DNA of 64,000 bases from Desulfonatronovibrio hydrogenovorans DSM 9292 (GCF_000686525.1 NZ_KK365986.1:133995-197994), one strand, 5' to 3'. Positions 41,680 to 51,016 are shown, numbered from the stretch's first letter. Notes: generated from the letters alone by a model not told the origin. Made by a program: numbers and translations.

Positions 41680-43779
41680 TCAGTTCCGCAATCCGGGCAT
41701 CCATCTCAGAATGCGGCTTTGCAACGGCGTCTTTTCCAGAGGTCTGATGCTGTTCAGGCTGACCAGTACTGTAGTCAGATTATGCAGCATGGCAGAAACA
41801 AGGGGAGATATCCTTCCGGCCAGCCCCAGGAAGATCAGGGATGAATTTACCCCGATGATCAGACCGTAGTTTTGTTTTATCCTGGACATGGCCCTGGCAG
41901 ACATGTTGCGGGCAGTTATTATCCCTTCCAGGCTGGAGTTGGTGAGCAGGATGTCGCAGACCTCCCTGCTCAGGTCTGCCCCGTGCTTCATGGATATGCC
42001 CACGTCAGCCTCGGACAGGGCCAGGGAATCGTTCATCCCGTCCCCAACCATGGCTACGGTCCTGCCCTGAGCTTTGAGCTTCCGGATGAACTGAGCCTTG
42101 TCCTCGGGCAGAAGGCTGGCCTGGTATCCGTCCAGGTCCAGGGTCCGGTTTATTCTCTGGGCGGTCTGTTCTCCGTCACCGGTGAGAAGATATATCCTGG
42201 CCCCGGTCTTCTGTTTCAGTTTCTGAATAAAGGCTTGGGCTCCATCCCGTAAAGGGTCGTCCAAAAGGATCAGGCCGGCCAGCTTTTGACCGACGGATAC
42301 GTAAAGTACCGAGAGACCGCTTTTAAGATGCCCGTCTATATCATCCTGGTATTTACCAAGATCCACTTGCCCGTGCTTCTCAATGAAGTGTCTGCTGCCC
42401 ACCATGACTTCCCGGCCTTCCATGGCCGAATGAATCCCGTGAGCCAGGATATTATGCACAGTGGAGTGGTTTTCATGGTGAATGATATTTTCCCGGTCAG
42501 CCAGGGCCACCACAGCCGAAGCCACAGGATGGGGAAAGTGTTCTTCCAGACAGGCTGCTATTCTAAGCACCTCTCTGCGTTCAAAACCATTGAAGGCCAC
42601 AACCTCCAGGGCTTTCGGTCTGGCCCTGGTCAGGGTGCCGGTTTTGTCGAACACAAAGGTATCCACCCGGTTCATTAATTCCAGATACTTCCCCCCTTTG
42701 ACCGCCACCCCTCTGGTTGAGGATTCGCGCATGGCTGAAAGCATGGTCAATGGTGTGGAGAGTTTTATGGCGCAGGAATAGTCCACCAGAAGAACTGATA
42801 CAGCCCGGTTGATATTCCTGGTCAGGATGAAGGTGAACAGACTGAGAAAAAGGGTGGCCGGAACGATCTTGTCGGCCAGGTACTCAGCCCGGGCCTGAAG
42901 GCCGGATTTGAGCCTTTCCGATTCCTCAATAATCTTCATCAGCTGAAACACCCTGGTCTGGTCTCCGGCCTTGGTGACCTTGACGGTGATTTCACCTTCT
43001 TCCAGGACCGTGCCTGCATAAACACTTGCCCCCTGTTTCTTGGAAACTGCCAGGGGTTCACCAGTCATGGTCGACTGGTTGACCATTGCCTGCCCGGAAG
43101 CAACTGTCCCGTCAACAGGGATATGCAGTCCGCTGCGAACCACCACCAGGTCTCCAGGGCGGACTTCCTTGATGCTCACTTCCTGTTCTGTTCCGTTCTG
43201 CCTGATCCAGACCCGGTCGGTGCAGTACATAAGATCCCTGGCCAGGTTTTCCATGGAACGCTTGCGGGTCCATTGTTCCAGGTATTCTCCCAGTCCCAGG
43301 AGGGTGGTGATGATCATTACAGACCGGTAGTCCCTTCTGAACAGGGATATGCCTATGGCCAGGGAATCAAGCAGGTTAAGGTCGGCCCGCCCTTTGCGCA
43401 GGGATTCAAGACCCCGGACCAGAAAAGGCCGGGCCCGGTTAAAGGACATGAGAAAGCGAACCCAGGGAGGCAGGAACCTTCTGAAAAGAAAGAAAAGAGA
43501 AACAATAGACTTAGGCCTGGATCCGGCTTTGCTATCCCTGGCTGCGGTCTCTGAGCCCTGAACTGCGCACTCCGGGCTTGTATCTTTTCCAGACACGCTG
43601 GAATCCCGGTAAAAAACCAGAATGCTTCCGGTGCGTCTGGAGAAGACGACTTTATGTACCCCGGCCTGGTTTTGGACTGCGTGGACAATGCGCTCAAAAT
43701 CCTTGTCCATGGGGTCGGCCCTGAACCTGATTCTGCCCGGCAGCTGGTGGACTATGCGTAGACTGGACGACAAGGGCAT
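41680..43779 (-). CDS. fezB: P1B-6-type metal-transporting ATPase (FezB-like)
   Basis: This 699-aa protein has an N-terminal HMA-like domain without CxxC (about 5-60), the actuator TGEP (239-242), the phosphorylated Asp378 in DKTG, the metal-ATPase HP dipeptide (His417-Pro418) and GDGMNDS. The usual Cys-Pro-Cys of the transport site reads Ser335-Cys336-Ala337, the mark of the P1B-6 group. FezB enzymes of this type load iron into ferrosomes, membrane-bound iron stores. Adjacent small proteins and a strong Fur box support that assignment. A manganese exporter (CtpC-like) is the main alternative. Confidence 0.78.
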   Translation of the reverse strand: MPLSSSLRIVHQLPGRIRFRADPMDKDFERIVHAVQNQAGVHKVVFSRRTGSILVFYRDSSVSGKDTSPECAVQGSETAARDSKAGSRPKSIVSLFFLFRRFLPPWVRFLMSFNRARPFLVRGLESLRKGRADLNLLDSLAIGISLFRRDYRSVMIITTLLGLGEYLEQWTRKRSMENLARDLMYCTDRVWIRQNGTEQEVSIKEVRPGDLVVVRSGLHIPVDGTVASGQAMVNQSTMTGEPLAVSKKQGASVYAGTVLEEGEITVKVTKAGDQTRVFQLMKIIEESERLKSGLQARAEYLADKIVPATLFLSLFTFILTRNINRAVSVLLVDYSCAIKLSTPLTMLSAMRESSTRGVAVKGGKYLELMNRVDTFVFDKTGTLTRARPKALEVVAFNGFERREVLRIAACLEEHFPHPVASAVVALADRENIIHHENHSTVHNILAHGIHSAMEGREVMVGSRHFIEKHGQVDLGKYQDDIDGHLKSGLSVLYVSVGQKLAGLILLDDPLRDGAQAFIQKLKQKTGARIYLLTGDGEQTAQRINRTLDLDGYQASLLPEDKAQFIRKLKAQGRTVAMVGDGMNDSLALSEADVGISMKHGADLSREVCDILLTNSSLEGIITARNMSARAMSRIKQNYGLIIGVNSSLIFLGLAGRISPLVSAMLHNLTTVLVSLNSIRPLEKTPLQSRILRWMPGLRN

Positions 43780-43788
43780 GCTCCTGGA

Positions 43789-44058
43789 TTACTTTTCTGA
43801 AGCAGGATCAGCTGAGCCTGCTTCCTTGATTCCTTCCCGGGAATGCCTGGCTTCAGCCACCATGTCTTCGACATTTTCCCTGGCCCGCTCAACAGAAGTC
43901 ATGACCCGGTCCTTAAAGGTCATGCCCTGGGATACAGCTTCAACTGCAGCCCTGCGGACCTTGCCCTGAGGGTCTTCCATCAGTTTAGAACCAAGATAGC
44001 CCAGGACAAGGCCTGCACCAAACCAGATTGCTCCTCGACCGAATTCACTCATGATCAA
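43789..44058 (-). CDS. Small single-pass membrane protein (FezA-like/DUF6110-like)
   Basis: This 89-aa protein has one membrane segment near the N-terminus (about 10-26, AIWFGAGLVLGYLGSKL) and a charged amphipathic helix with Arg-rich stretches (VRRAAVEAVSQG, VERARENVEDMVAEAR). It lies 9 bp before the P1B ATPase gene. Small one-pass proteins sit at this position in ferrosome clusters (FezA) and beside CtpC-type ATPases. GGAGG lies upstream of the ATG. The exact family is uncertain. Confidence 0.62.
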   Translation of the reverse strand: MIMSEFGRGAIWFGAGLVLGYLGSKLMEDPQGKVRRAAVEAVSQGMTFKDRVMTSVERARENVEDMVAEARHSREGIKEAGSADPASEK

Positions 44059-44082
44059 CCTCCATTTTTCAATAAATTAGAT

Positions 44083-44101
44083 GAACTTCATTATCATTAT
44101 C
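44083..44101 (-). promoter_or_regulatory. Strong Fur box before the ferrosome-like operon
   Basis: On the minus strand GATAATGATAATGAAGTTC has a perfect first 12 bases of the Fur consensus and 15 of 19 matches overall. It lies 25-43 bp upstream of the first gene of the operon. Confidence 0.75.
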
Positions 44102-44537
44102 TCTTGCACGGGGTGTTTGTCAATTGATATTCAGAAAACATTCTGCCATGGAGGGACGATCCAGCAGCAGAGGCAACTGCCAGGACTAATCCATAATTCT
44201 GGGTTGGGTTATACTCAGAAGTAATGGTTACTGGCTGTGACACCCTCAGAAGACCAGCATTATCCTGAACAGCTCAGCTTGCCAGTCATGGCCGGTCCAG
44301 TGTTATCTTTAGCAGTCTTAATTTTGCAGCTAAAGCTCCGGGCTGTCTTCAGCCAGTAAACTGGAAAGGCCCTGTAAAAGCTTCCTTCAGGCAAGGATGG
44401 CTGAAAAATATCTGAGGAGCACTGAGCAATGTGCTTTAAGACTTTCATCGGTTTGTAAAGAGGCATATCATCCATGGCCGGGTCAGGGTCAGAATCTTTC
44501 AGCTGGATCTGCAGAAAATAAAAACATGCCATGATGC

Positions 44538-44567
44538 TGAAAATTATTTTCAAAATAATTATTGACA
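44538..44567 (+). promoter_or_regulatory. Fur-like palindrome and -35 element before DUF4198 gene
   Basis: TGAAAATTATTTTCA (44538-44552) is a perfect palindrome identical to the core upstream of feoB. A TTGACA follows at 44562-44567. The start of the DUF4198 gene is about 190 bp downstream. Confidence 0.65.
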
Positions 44568-44758
44568 GAGATGCACTTTTTCAGCTACCTGATTGTCGTT
44601 CTCAAATTCAAATGTTCCTCGGGGCAGCCCAGATTTTTTATCTGTTTCAGCAGGGGCATTGAAAATGATTCTGTGTTTCATGTTTTTTTAAGGCATTTAT
44701 TTGAAAATTGGAGGGAAAGAGCTTTGCTGTCTTTTCTTCCCTAAAAAGGAGGTTTTTG

Positions 44759-45487
44759 ATGAAAAAAGGTATTATTGTTCTGGCCCTGGCCGCCAATCTG
44801 GTATTGATGAGTGCTGTCAGCGCCCTGGCCCATTGCATCTGGGCCGAGGTCCCGACCAGGGTGGATGTGGGGCAGGAATTCGGGATAACCGCTTTTTATG
44901 CAGATCCTGATGATCCCCTGGATGAAAGGGATCTGACCAATCTTAATCTTTATGTATTCAAACCCAATGGTCAGACCGTAGAAATTCCCCTGGAAGAGAA
45001 AGCCGCCCATTATGAGGCAGTGGCCAAGCTGACCAATGCCGGGCAGCACTTGTTCGTGCTGGAGCGGGATCCCAACAGACACAGATTGACGGAAATCAGG
45101 GATTTCAGCAAGGCTGTGACCTGGGCTGGCCAGCAGGGCTCAATCCTTCATGATCCGGTCGGGATTCCCCTGGAAATCAATCCTGTGGAAGTTGTGGAAC
45201 TGGACAACGGCCAGGTGGAAATGACCGTCCAGGTACTGTATAATGGAAATCCTGTAGGTGGTGGTGAAATAGAGGTCTTTAAATCCGTTGATCCGACCTC
45301 ATTTTTATATGAGGAGATTGCCGAACTTGATGTACCGGCTACCGGCACGGTCAGCCTGGTTCTTGATCCGTCCCGCAAATACGTCTTTGAAACCGACCAC
45401 AGGGTCCCGGCCAGGGAAATATCCGGTACCGGCATGGCCATTACTGAGGTCCGGTTCCGCTCCACTCTTTTTGTTGGAGCCAACTAG
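44759..45487 (+). CDS. DUF4198 periplasmic protein (iron-island copy)
   Basis: The protein is 242 aa from the ATG at about 44759 (AAAGGAGG upstream); an open extension to 44708 lacks a ribosome site. A signal peptide (about 1-22, ending SALA) is followed by HCIWAEVP, so the mature protein starts with His as in the copy at 244-963. Two beta-sandwich-like halves follow (FGITAFYADPDDPLDERDLTNLN and NGNPVGGGEIEVFKS). It is thought to bind metal in the periplasm. It is preceded by a Fur-like palindrome and closed by a strong terminator, so it is a single-gene unit. Confidence 0.78.
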   Translation: MKKGIIVLALAANLVLMSAVSALAHCIWAEVPTRVDVGQEFGITAFYADPDDPLDERDLTNLNLYVFKPNGQTVEIPLEEKAAHYEAVAKLTNAGQHLFVLERDPNRHRLTEIRDFSKAVTWAGQQGSILHDPVGIPLEINPVEVVELDNGQVEMTVQVLYNGNPVGGGEIEVFKSVDPTSFLYEEIAELDVPATGTVSLVLDPSRKYVFETDHRVPAREISGTGMAITEVRFRSTLFVGAN

Positions 45488-45505
45488 CTCACCCTCCTAT
45501 TCATT

Positions 45506-45544
45506 CACCCGGGAGAAATGTTCTTTTTCTCCCGGGTGTTTTTT
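45506..45544 (+). terminator. Intrinsic terminator after DUF4198 gene
   Basis: A perfect 12-bp stem CACCCGGGAGAA (45506-45517) with TTCTCCCGGGTG (45527-45538) and a 9-base loop is followed by TTTTTT. This is the clearest intrinsic terminator in the window. Confidence 0.95.
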
Positions 45545-45577
45545 CAGGTCACCCCCTGGACAGCAGGCTGTCAAAAC

Positions 45578-45611
45578 AAAAAAGGCTTAGAAGTAGTTTC
45601 TTCTAAGCCTT
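45578..45611 (-). terminator. Intrinsic terminator of tRNA-fMet
   Basis: A perfect 12-bp stem AAGGCTTAGAAG (45582-45593) with its complement (45600-45611) and a 6-base loop lies 9 bp beyond the tRNA 3' end. Read on the minus strand it is followed by a T run. Confidence 0.85.
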
Positions 45612-45620
45612 TATTTTTAT

Positions 45621-45697
<77 letters not shown>

Positions 45698-45904
45698 TCA
45701 AGGAATTTGTATTCATAGTACTCTGTCTATTCCATGTCAATGTTTATTTTCAGAAAATTGTTTTCAGGTTGAGTTAGGACATTAAAAGCTGCATTTCCAG
45801 GGTGATAGCTTAAAGCAGATGATTCCATGGTCACAAATTCTTGCTCTAAGTCGAATCTTTTACTATCTGCAAATTTACATCAATTGATTTGCAGGGTGTT
45901 TAAC

Positions 45905-47329
45905 GTGAAGTATAAAATTGGCCTTATCGGGCCGGGCAAACTCCTCAGCCATGTAGTTGGAAAACTGGGCAGAAGCATGCCGGAATCTTCCGGAAAGGTG
46001 ACCGGGGTGTGCATAACCGACCAGGAGGTTTTTGAGCATGGGGTTCCTGCTTATTCTCAGTGGAGGGACCTGGTAAAAAACATCAGCCCGGATTATGTGA
46101 TGGTTTTAACCAGGGATCAGGAACTGAGGGCGGATATCCGGCAAAACCTGCCTGGCCACATTGACCTGGCTGAGGAACTTCCGGGCAAGCTGGGAACAGT
46201 GAACATGATTACCATGGCAGTGTTGAAAAAAAAGGTCGAGAAGAAGAAACGCTTTTTGACAAGCATGGTGGAGGCTTTTCCCTTTGCAGCCGTCATCTTC
46301 AACAGGTTCGGAGTGGTCTCGCACTGGAACAGCGGGTGTGAGGACCTGACCGGGGTAAAAGCTGAAGATGTGGTTGGCAGTCAGGATGTCGGCAGGGCCT
46401 TTTACGACCATGAACGGCCATTGATCGGTCAGATGCTGTTAAAGGATTACTCATCCTCCCAGTACAGGCGTTTTTTCCCATCCCCTGATCTGGACATCGA
46501 CCTTGATCAAGGATCAGTGGTGGTCAAAGGTTTCATGGGATACAGGGGCAAGATCCAGGGATACTACCAGGTGACCGCCCAGAAGATCGTGCTGGATGGG
46601 CAGGTCATCGGAGCAATAGAACTTATCCAGGATCTCAACGCCCTGACATTTCTGCAGGAAGAAGCCGCCAGGAAGCAGGCAGCCCTGCACAGCATAGTCA
46701 ATCACCTGCCATTTCCCATGGTCCAGACCACATTGCAGGGAAGTGTGATCTTTATCAACAAGACCGCCCTGGATTTTCTGGGTGAAATGTCCGGAGCCGA
46801 CCCTCAGGATTTGCCTCTGAATATCTTCAAGGTCTATCCTGAGCTGGAGAATGAGTTTTCATCATTTCTAAGGGGACTGGCTAAGGAAAAAGATGACCTT
46901 TATCATCAGGAAAGGCAGCACAGCAAGATCATCTACAGAGAAGGATCCAGCCTGGATGTGACCTGTCTCAGTCCGCCCGGCCAGAGCAGTGAACTGATCT
47001 GGATCATCCGCAATGTTTCCCATAAGGAAAGAGAGTCCCAGCTGAATACAGCTCTGGCCATGGTCGGAACCATCAGCCACGAACTGTCTCAGCCCCTGAC
47101 AGCCATTATTAATTCGTCTCAACTGCTGTCCAGAACAAAGCCTGAGGATGTGGAGCGGGCCAGGAGACATCAAAAAATTATTAATGAACAGGGTGAGAGG
47201 CTGTTTGGAATATATAGAAAGCTTCAGAATATAACTCAGGTCCGGATGCAGAAATATCTGGACACCCAGATTCTTGACCTGGACGAGTCAGCCGAAGAAA
47301 TGAGGGCTGTTGAGGACAAAAAGAAATGA
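45905..47329 (+). CDS. PAS-domain protein with DHp helix but no kinase ATPase domain
   Basis: The protein is 474 aa from the GTG at 45905 (GCAGGGTG upstream); an open extension to 45827 is not supported. It has an N-terminal alpha/beta domain (IGLIGPGKLLSHVVGKLG, like a Rossmann receiver or NAD-type fold), two PAS domains (about 120-255 and 270-380) and a HisKA-like helix pair with SHELSQPLTAIINSSQLL. It ends about 60 residues after the phosphoacceptor His without the HATPase domain. It may be phosphorylated by another kinase or act as a decoy dimeriser. Confidence 0.75.
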   Translation: MKYKIGLIGPGKLLSHVVGKLGRSMPESSGKVTGVCITDQEVFEHGVPAYSQWRDLVKNISPDYVMVLTRDQELRADIRQNLPGHIDLAEELPGKLGTVNMITMAVLKKKVEKKKRFLTSMVEAFPFAAVIFNRFGVVSHWNSGCEDLTGVKAEDVVGSQDVGRAFYDHERPLIGQMLLKDYSSSQYRRFFPSPDLDIDLDQGSVVVKGFMGYRGKIQGYYQVTAQKIVLDGQVIGAIELIQDLNALTFLQEEAARKQAALHSIVNHLPFPMVQTTLQGSVIFINKTALDFLGEMSGADPQDLPLNIFKVYPELENEFSSFLRGLAKEKDDLYHQERQHSKIIYREGSSLDVTCLSPPGQSSELIWIIRNVSHKERESQLNTALAMVGTISHELSQPLTAIINSSQLLSRTKPEDVERARRHQKIINEQGERLFGIYRKLQNITQVRMQKYLDTQILDLDESAEEMRAVEDKKK

Positions 47330-47405
47330 GGAATTACTGAATCTTCAGAAAAGCCGGTTCTAAAACAGCCTTGACCGGGTCAGGCCGGTTTTTCAGGAAA
47401 GGCAG

Positions 47406-48113
47406 CTAATCCATCCCCAGGTAAGCCTCCTGGACACTGGGGTTTTCCATGAGTTCCTTTGCAGTTCCCTGCAAGATGATTTTTCCGGTTTCCAGAACAT
47501 AGCCTTTGTGGGCGGTCTGCAGGGCCATCTGGGCGTTCTGCTCCACCAGAAGGATGGTGGTGCCCTGGGAATTGATCCTGGTTATGACTTCAAAGATATT
47601 TTCCACCACAATGGGAGCCAGGCCCAGAGACGGCTCATCCAGCAGCAGGAGCTTTGGCCTGGCCATGAGGGCCCTGGCAATGGCCAGCATCTGCTGCTCG
47701 CCGCCGGAAAGGGTTCCTCCGGCCTGTTTTCTGCGTTCCCCCAGAATGGGGAAGAGTTCAAAGGCGTGTTTTTCGTCCAGCTTTATGCCTTTGCGGTCTT
47801 TTCTCAGATAAGCGCCCATAAGCAGGTTTTCATAAACAGTGAGTCTGGGAAAAATCATTCTTCCTTCAGGGACCTGGGTGATGCCCATGGAAACTATACC
47901 ATCGGTGGGTGCATTGGTAATCTCCTGACCCTGGAAAAAGATCCTGCCCTGCCTGGGTCTGGTGATTCCGCTGATGCTCATAAGGGTGGTGGACTTGCCT
48001 GCCCCGTTGGACCCGATGAGAGTAACGATTTCACCCTGTTTTACCTCCAGGCTCAGGCCCTTGATGGCGTGAATGTTCCCATAATAAGTGTGAATGTCTT
48101 CAACCTTAAGCAT
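47406..48113 (-). CDS. livF: Branched-chain amino-acid ABC ATPase LivF
   Basis: The protein is 235 aa from the ATG at 48113, which overlaps the livG stop by 8 bp; an in-frame extension lies inside livG. It has Walker A GSNGAGKST, signature LSGGEQQML and Walker B LLLLDEPSLGL. It powers import with LivG. It is the last gene of livKHMGF. Confidence 0.93.
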   Translation of the reverse strand: MLKVEDIHTYYGNIHAIKGLSLEVKQGEIVTLIGSNGAGKSTTLMSISGITRPRQGRIFFQGQEITNAPTDGIVSMGITQVPEGRMIFPRLTVYENLLMGAYLRKDRKGIKLDEKHAFELFPILGERRKQAGGTLSGGEQQMLAIARALMARPKLLLLDEPSLGLAPIVVENIFEVITRINSQGTTILLVEQNAQMALQTAHKGYVLETGKIILQGTAKELMENPSVQEAYLGMD

Positions 48114-48888
48114 CAGCAGCTCCCCGGCCCAGATAGGCCTCAATGACCTTGGGGTTTTCCCTGATTTCCCTGGGACCCCCCTGGGCGATCTTTATCCCGT
48201 GATCCAGAACCACCAGCCGTTTACAGATGGTCATCACCAGTTTCATATCATGTTCAATAAGGATGACGGTTATTCCAAGATCAGAAATCCGGTGGATCAG
48301 TTCTGTCAGAGCCCTGGTTTCTTTGGGGTTCATCCCGGCGGCCGGTTCATCCAGAAGGAGAAGTCTTGGCTCGGTGGCCAGGGATCTGGCAATTTCCAGC
48401 TTGCGCTGGAACCCGTAGGACAGACTGGCAGCCGGATAAAAAGCAAATTTTTCCAGACCGACAAACTTGAGCCACTCCATGGACTGATCAACAATTTCCT
48501 GTTCTTCCTGCTTCTGGGATCTGGTCCGGAACACTGAACCGAAAAAATTGGCCTTGGTCCGGCAGTGGCGACCGATGCGCACATTGTCCAGCACAGTCAG
48601 GGCTGAAAAGAGCCGGATATTCTGAAAAGTTCTGGCTACGCCCAGATAAGTCATTTTTTCCGGTTTATAGCCGTTTATCCGGATGTTCTTATCTTCCACC
48701 TGGAAGTGCATGTTCCCGGAAGTGGGTTTGAGCACCCCGGAAATGCAGTTGAACATGGTGCTTTTACCGGCCCCGTTGGGACCGATAAGACCCAGGATTT
48801 CACGGTGTTTTACATGAAAGCTCACGTCGGCCAGGGCCAGGAGCCCGCCAAAGCGCATGGTCAGACTGTCAATATCCAGAATATTCAT
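48106..48888 (-). CDS. livG: Branched-chain amino-acid ABC ATPase LivG
   Basis: This 260-aa protein has Walker [10 protein letters not shown], the LivG-type long insert between Walker A and the signature ([16 protein letters not shown]) and Walker [12 protein letters not shown]. It forms the second ATPase of the importer. It starts 2 bp after the livM stop. Confidence 0.93.
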   Translation of the reverse strand: MNILDIDSLTMRFGGLLALADVSFHVKHREILGLIGPNGAGKSTMFNCISGVLKPTSGNMHFQVEDKNIRINGYKPEKMTYLGVARTFQNIRLFSALTVLDNVRIGRHCRTKANFFGSVFRTRSQKQEEQEIVDQSMEWLKFVGLEKFAFYPAASLSYGFQRKLEIARSLATEPRLLLLDEPAAGMNPKETRALTELIHRISDLGITVILIEHDMKLVMTICKRLVVLDHGIKIAQGGPREIRENPKVIEAYLGRGAADA

Positions 48889-48890
48889 TA

Positions 48891-49931
48891 TCAGGAAGAA
48901 CCAAGCTCTTTTTTAAGTTTTATCAGCATGGGGTTTTTCAAAGAAGTTGTTGCAATGCTCGGAAAGAATCCGGCCGGCTTGAAGCGCATCATCAGGACCA
49001 TGATCAGTCCGTAGGCCAGAAACCTGGTCTCAGCCGGCAGGCCAAGGGTGGGCAGGACCATCCTGAGCACTTCACCCAGAGCGATGAGCACGGCCGCTCC
49101 CACCAGACTGCCTTTGAAGTTGCCCAGGCCTCCCAGGACCACCATGCACAGGACCAGAAACGACTCCCAGAATTTAAACATGTCTGGAGAGAGGAACATG
49201 GTCCACCTGGCCAGAAATGCTCCGCCTACAGCCCCAATGGCAGCGGAGATGGCAAAGCCGATGACCTTGTAGGTCAGGAGGTTGACGCCGCAGCTGGAGG
49301 CAGCAATGGGGTCTTCCCTGATGGCGAACCAGGCCCTGCCCAGCCGGGAGTCTTCCATGCGTCCCATGATGATGTAGACCAGAAGGACCATGAATATGCC
49401 CAGATAGAAATAAGGCCTGAGTCCGAAAAATTCCCAGTACCAGTCCCATTCAGGGTTGATGAGCCTGGACAGCCATGAGAGGTCGATACTGACCGGAGCA
49501 ATACCTGGAAGTCCCAGAGGTCCCCGGGTCAGCCAGATTTCATTGGTCAGGAATAAAACCACAAGTTCTGAAAAACCGAATGTGACTATGGCGAAATAGT
49601 CACCGGTGAGACGCAGGGTGGGTGCGCCCAGCAGAACTCCCCATATGGCCCCGTTGAGGGCGGCCAGGGGGACAATGACCCAGAAGGACAGGCCGAAATG
49701 AATAGTCAGTAATCCGGCTGTATAGGCCCCTATACCGTAAAAGCCCACATAGCCCAGGTCCAGAAGCCCGCAAAAGCCCGGAACGATGTTCAGACCCATG
49801 GCCAGGACCATGTAGACCATGATCAGGACCATTACGTGCAGAACATACTCGCTGGCAAAGGCAAAGAGCGGATAGGAGAGGACAGCAGCCAGAACCAGGT
49901 ATTTGATGGCGGTTTTAAGGTTGATGTTCAT
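48891..49931 (-). CDS. livM: Branched-chain amino-acid permease LivM
   Basis: This 346-aa protein has about nine membrane segments and the LivM signature LRLTGDYFAIVTFGFSE, with a C-terminal extension after the last segment. It forms the membrane channel with LivH. It begins 3 bp after the livH stop. Confidence 0.93.
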   Translation of the reverse strand: MNINLKTAIKYLVLAAVLSYPLFAFASEYVLHVMVLIMVYMVLAMGLNIVPGFCGLLDLGYVGFYGIGAYTAGLLTIHFGLSFWVIVPLAALNGAIWGVLLGAPTLRLTGDYFAIVTFGFSELVVLFLTNEIWLTRGPLGLPGIAPVSIDLSWLSRLINPEWDWYWEFFGLRPYFYLGIFMVLLVYIIMGRMEDSRLGRAWFAIREDPIAASSCGVNLLTYKVIGFAISAAIGAVGGAFLARWTMFLSPDMFKFWESFLVLCMVVLGGLGNFKGSLVGAAVLIALGEVLRMVLPTLGLPAETRFLAYGLIMVLMMRFKPAGFFPSIATTSLKNPMLIKLKKELGSS

Positions 49932-49934
49932 GGA

Positions 49935-50822
49935 TCAGACCTTTTCCACTGTTGATTTCCCAAGAATACCCGATGGCCTGAAAATTATCACGGCGATCAT
50001 TACAGCATAGGCTATGCCGTCCCGGTAAAGGGAGGAGATATAGCCGGCCCCCAGGGCTTCGGCTATTCCCAGGACTATCCCTCCGATCATGGCCCCGGGG
50101 ACCGATCCAATGCCGCCCAGGACAGCTGCGGCAAAGGCTTTTACCCCGGCTACATAGCCCATGGTAGGATAGAGGGTATTGTAATAGATGGCCACCATGA
50201 TCCCAGCCACAGCACCCATGCTTGATCCCAAGGCAAAGGTGAAGGAAATGACCCGGTTGACATTGATTCCCATGAGGGCGGCACCGGTCCTGTTCTGGGA
50301 CAGGGCCCGCATGGCCGTACCGACCCTGGTTTTGTTGATGATGAAAAATAGGACCAGCATCAGGGTGGAAGCCAGAACAAATATGGACAGCTGCATCCAG
50401 CTCACATTGGCATTGCCTATACTGAAGGCGGTGGTGCGCAGAAACGAGGGCAGAGCATCCTGGACAAAGGGCCTGGGTCTGCTGCCCCAGATTATCATGG
50501 CCAGATTCTGGAGAAAGATGGACATGCCTATGGCGGTTATCAGGGCGGCCAGCCTGGGTGACTGGCGCAAGGGGCGATAGGCAAAGATGTCTAAAAGGAC
50601 TCCGATCAGGGCGCAGCAGGCCATGGTCAGAACAATGACCACATAGAGGGGCAAGCCAAAGACAGTAATAAAGGTGACGGCCAGAAAGGCGGCCAGCATG
50701 AATATTTCCCCGTGGGCAAAGTTGATGAGCTGGATCACACCGTAAACCATGGTGTAGCCCACAGCAATGAGGGCATAGATCATGCCCAGGGTCAGGCCGT
50801 TGATGAGTTGTTGTTCAAGCAA
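49935..50822 (-). CDS. livH: Branched-chain amino-acid permease LivH
   Basis: This 295-aa protein has about eight membrane segments and LivH motifs (LINGLTLGMIYALIAVGYTMVYG, INFAHGEIFMLAAF, GIGSVPGAMIGG). It is separated from livK by a hairpin that probably lets livK be made in excess. Confidence 0.93.
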   Translation of the reverse strand: MLEQQLINGLTLGMIYALIAVGYTMVYGVIQLINFAHGEIFMLAAFLAVTFITVFGLPLYVVIVLTMACCALIGVLLDIFAYRPLRQSPRLAALITAIGMSIFLQNLAMIIWGSRPRPFVQDALPSFLRTTAFSIGNANVSWMQLSIFVLASTLMLVLFFIINKTRVGTAMRALSQNRTGAALMGINVNRVISFTFALGSSMGAVAGIMVAIYYNTLYPTMGYVAGVKAFAAAVLGGIGSVPGAMIGGIVLGIAEALGAGYISSLYRDGIAYAVMIAVIIFRPSGILGKSTVEKV

Positions 50823-50953
50823 GGGATCATCCTTGGTCAGGTGAGCCGATATGGTATTGATGAAGGTTTAGAAAAAATGATTCAGCCACAGCTATCTTCA
50901 AGTCCGGCAGCCAGGTCCGCCGAATCAGTCGACAATGGTCAGTACATCCATAA

Positions 50954-50991
50954 AACAAGGCAGGCCGGACTTTTGTCCAGTCTGCCTTGTT
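50954..50991 (-). terminator. Hairpin between livK and livH
   Basis: Long arms (50954-50970 and 50975-50991, 15 of 17 pairs) flank a 4-base loop. Read on the minus strand the stem ends in TTGTTTTA. It lies in the long livK-livH gap and fits partial termination that favours the binding protein. Confidence 0.75.
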
Positions 50992-51016
50992 TGTCAAGTA
51001 GTAATGAGTTCAATGC

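Larger units (their letters stand above)
44059..44758. other. 700-bp divergent region between ferrosome-like and DUF4198 genes
   Basis: The region carries Fur-like sites at both ends (44083-44101 and 44538-44552). A 97-codon minus frame (44260-44553) begins inside the second site, has no ribosome site and is not called. The middle (44110-44520) shows nothing recognisable. Confidence 0.4.

Noticed and set aside
44260-44553. 97-codon minus-strand frame with a hydrophobic start
   Set aside because: Its start lies inside the Fur-like palindrome and no ribosome site is present.
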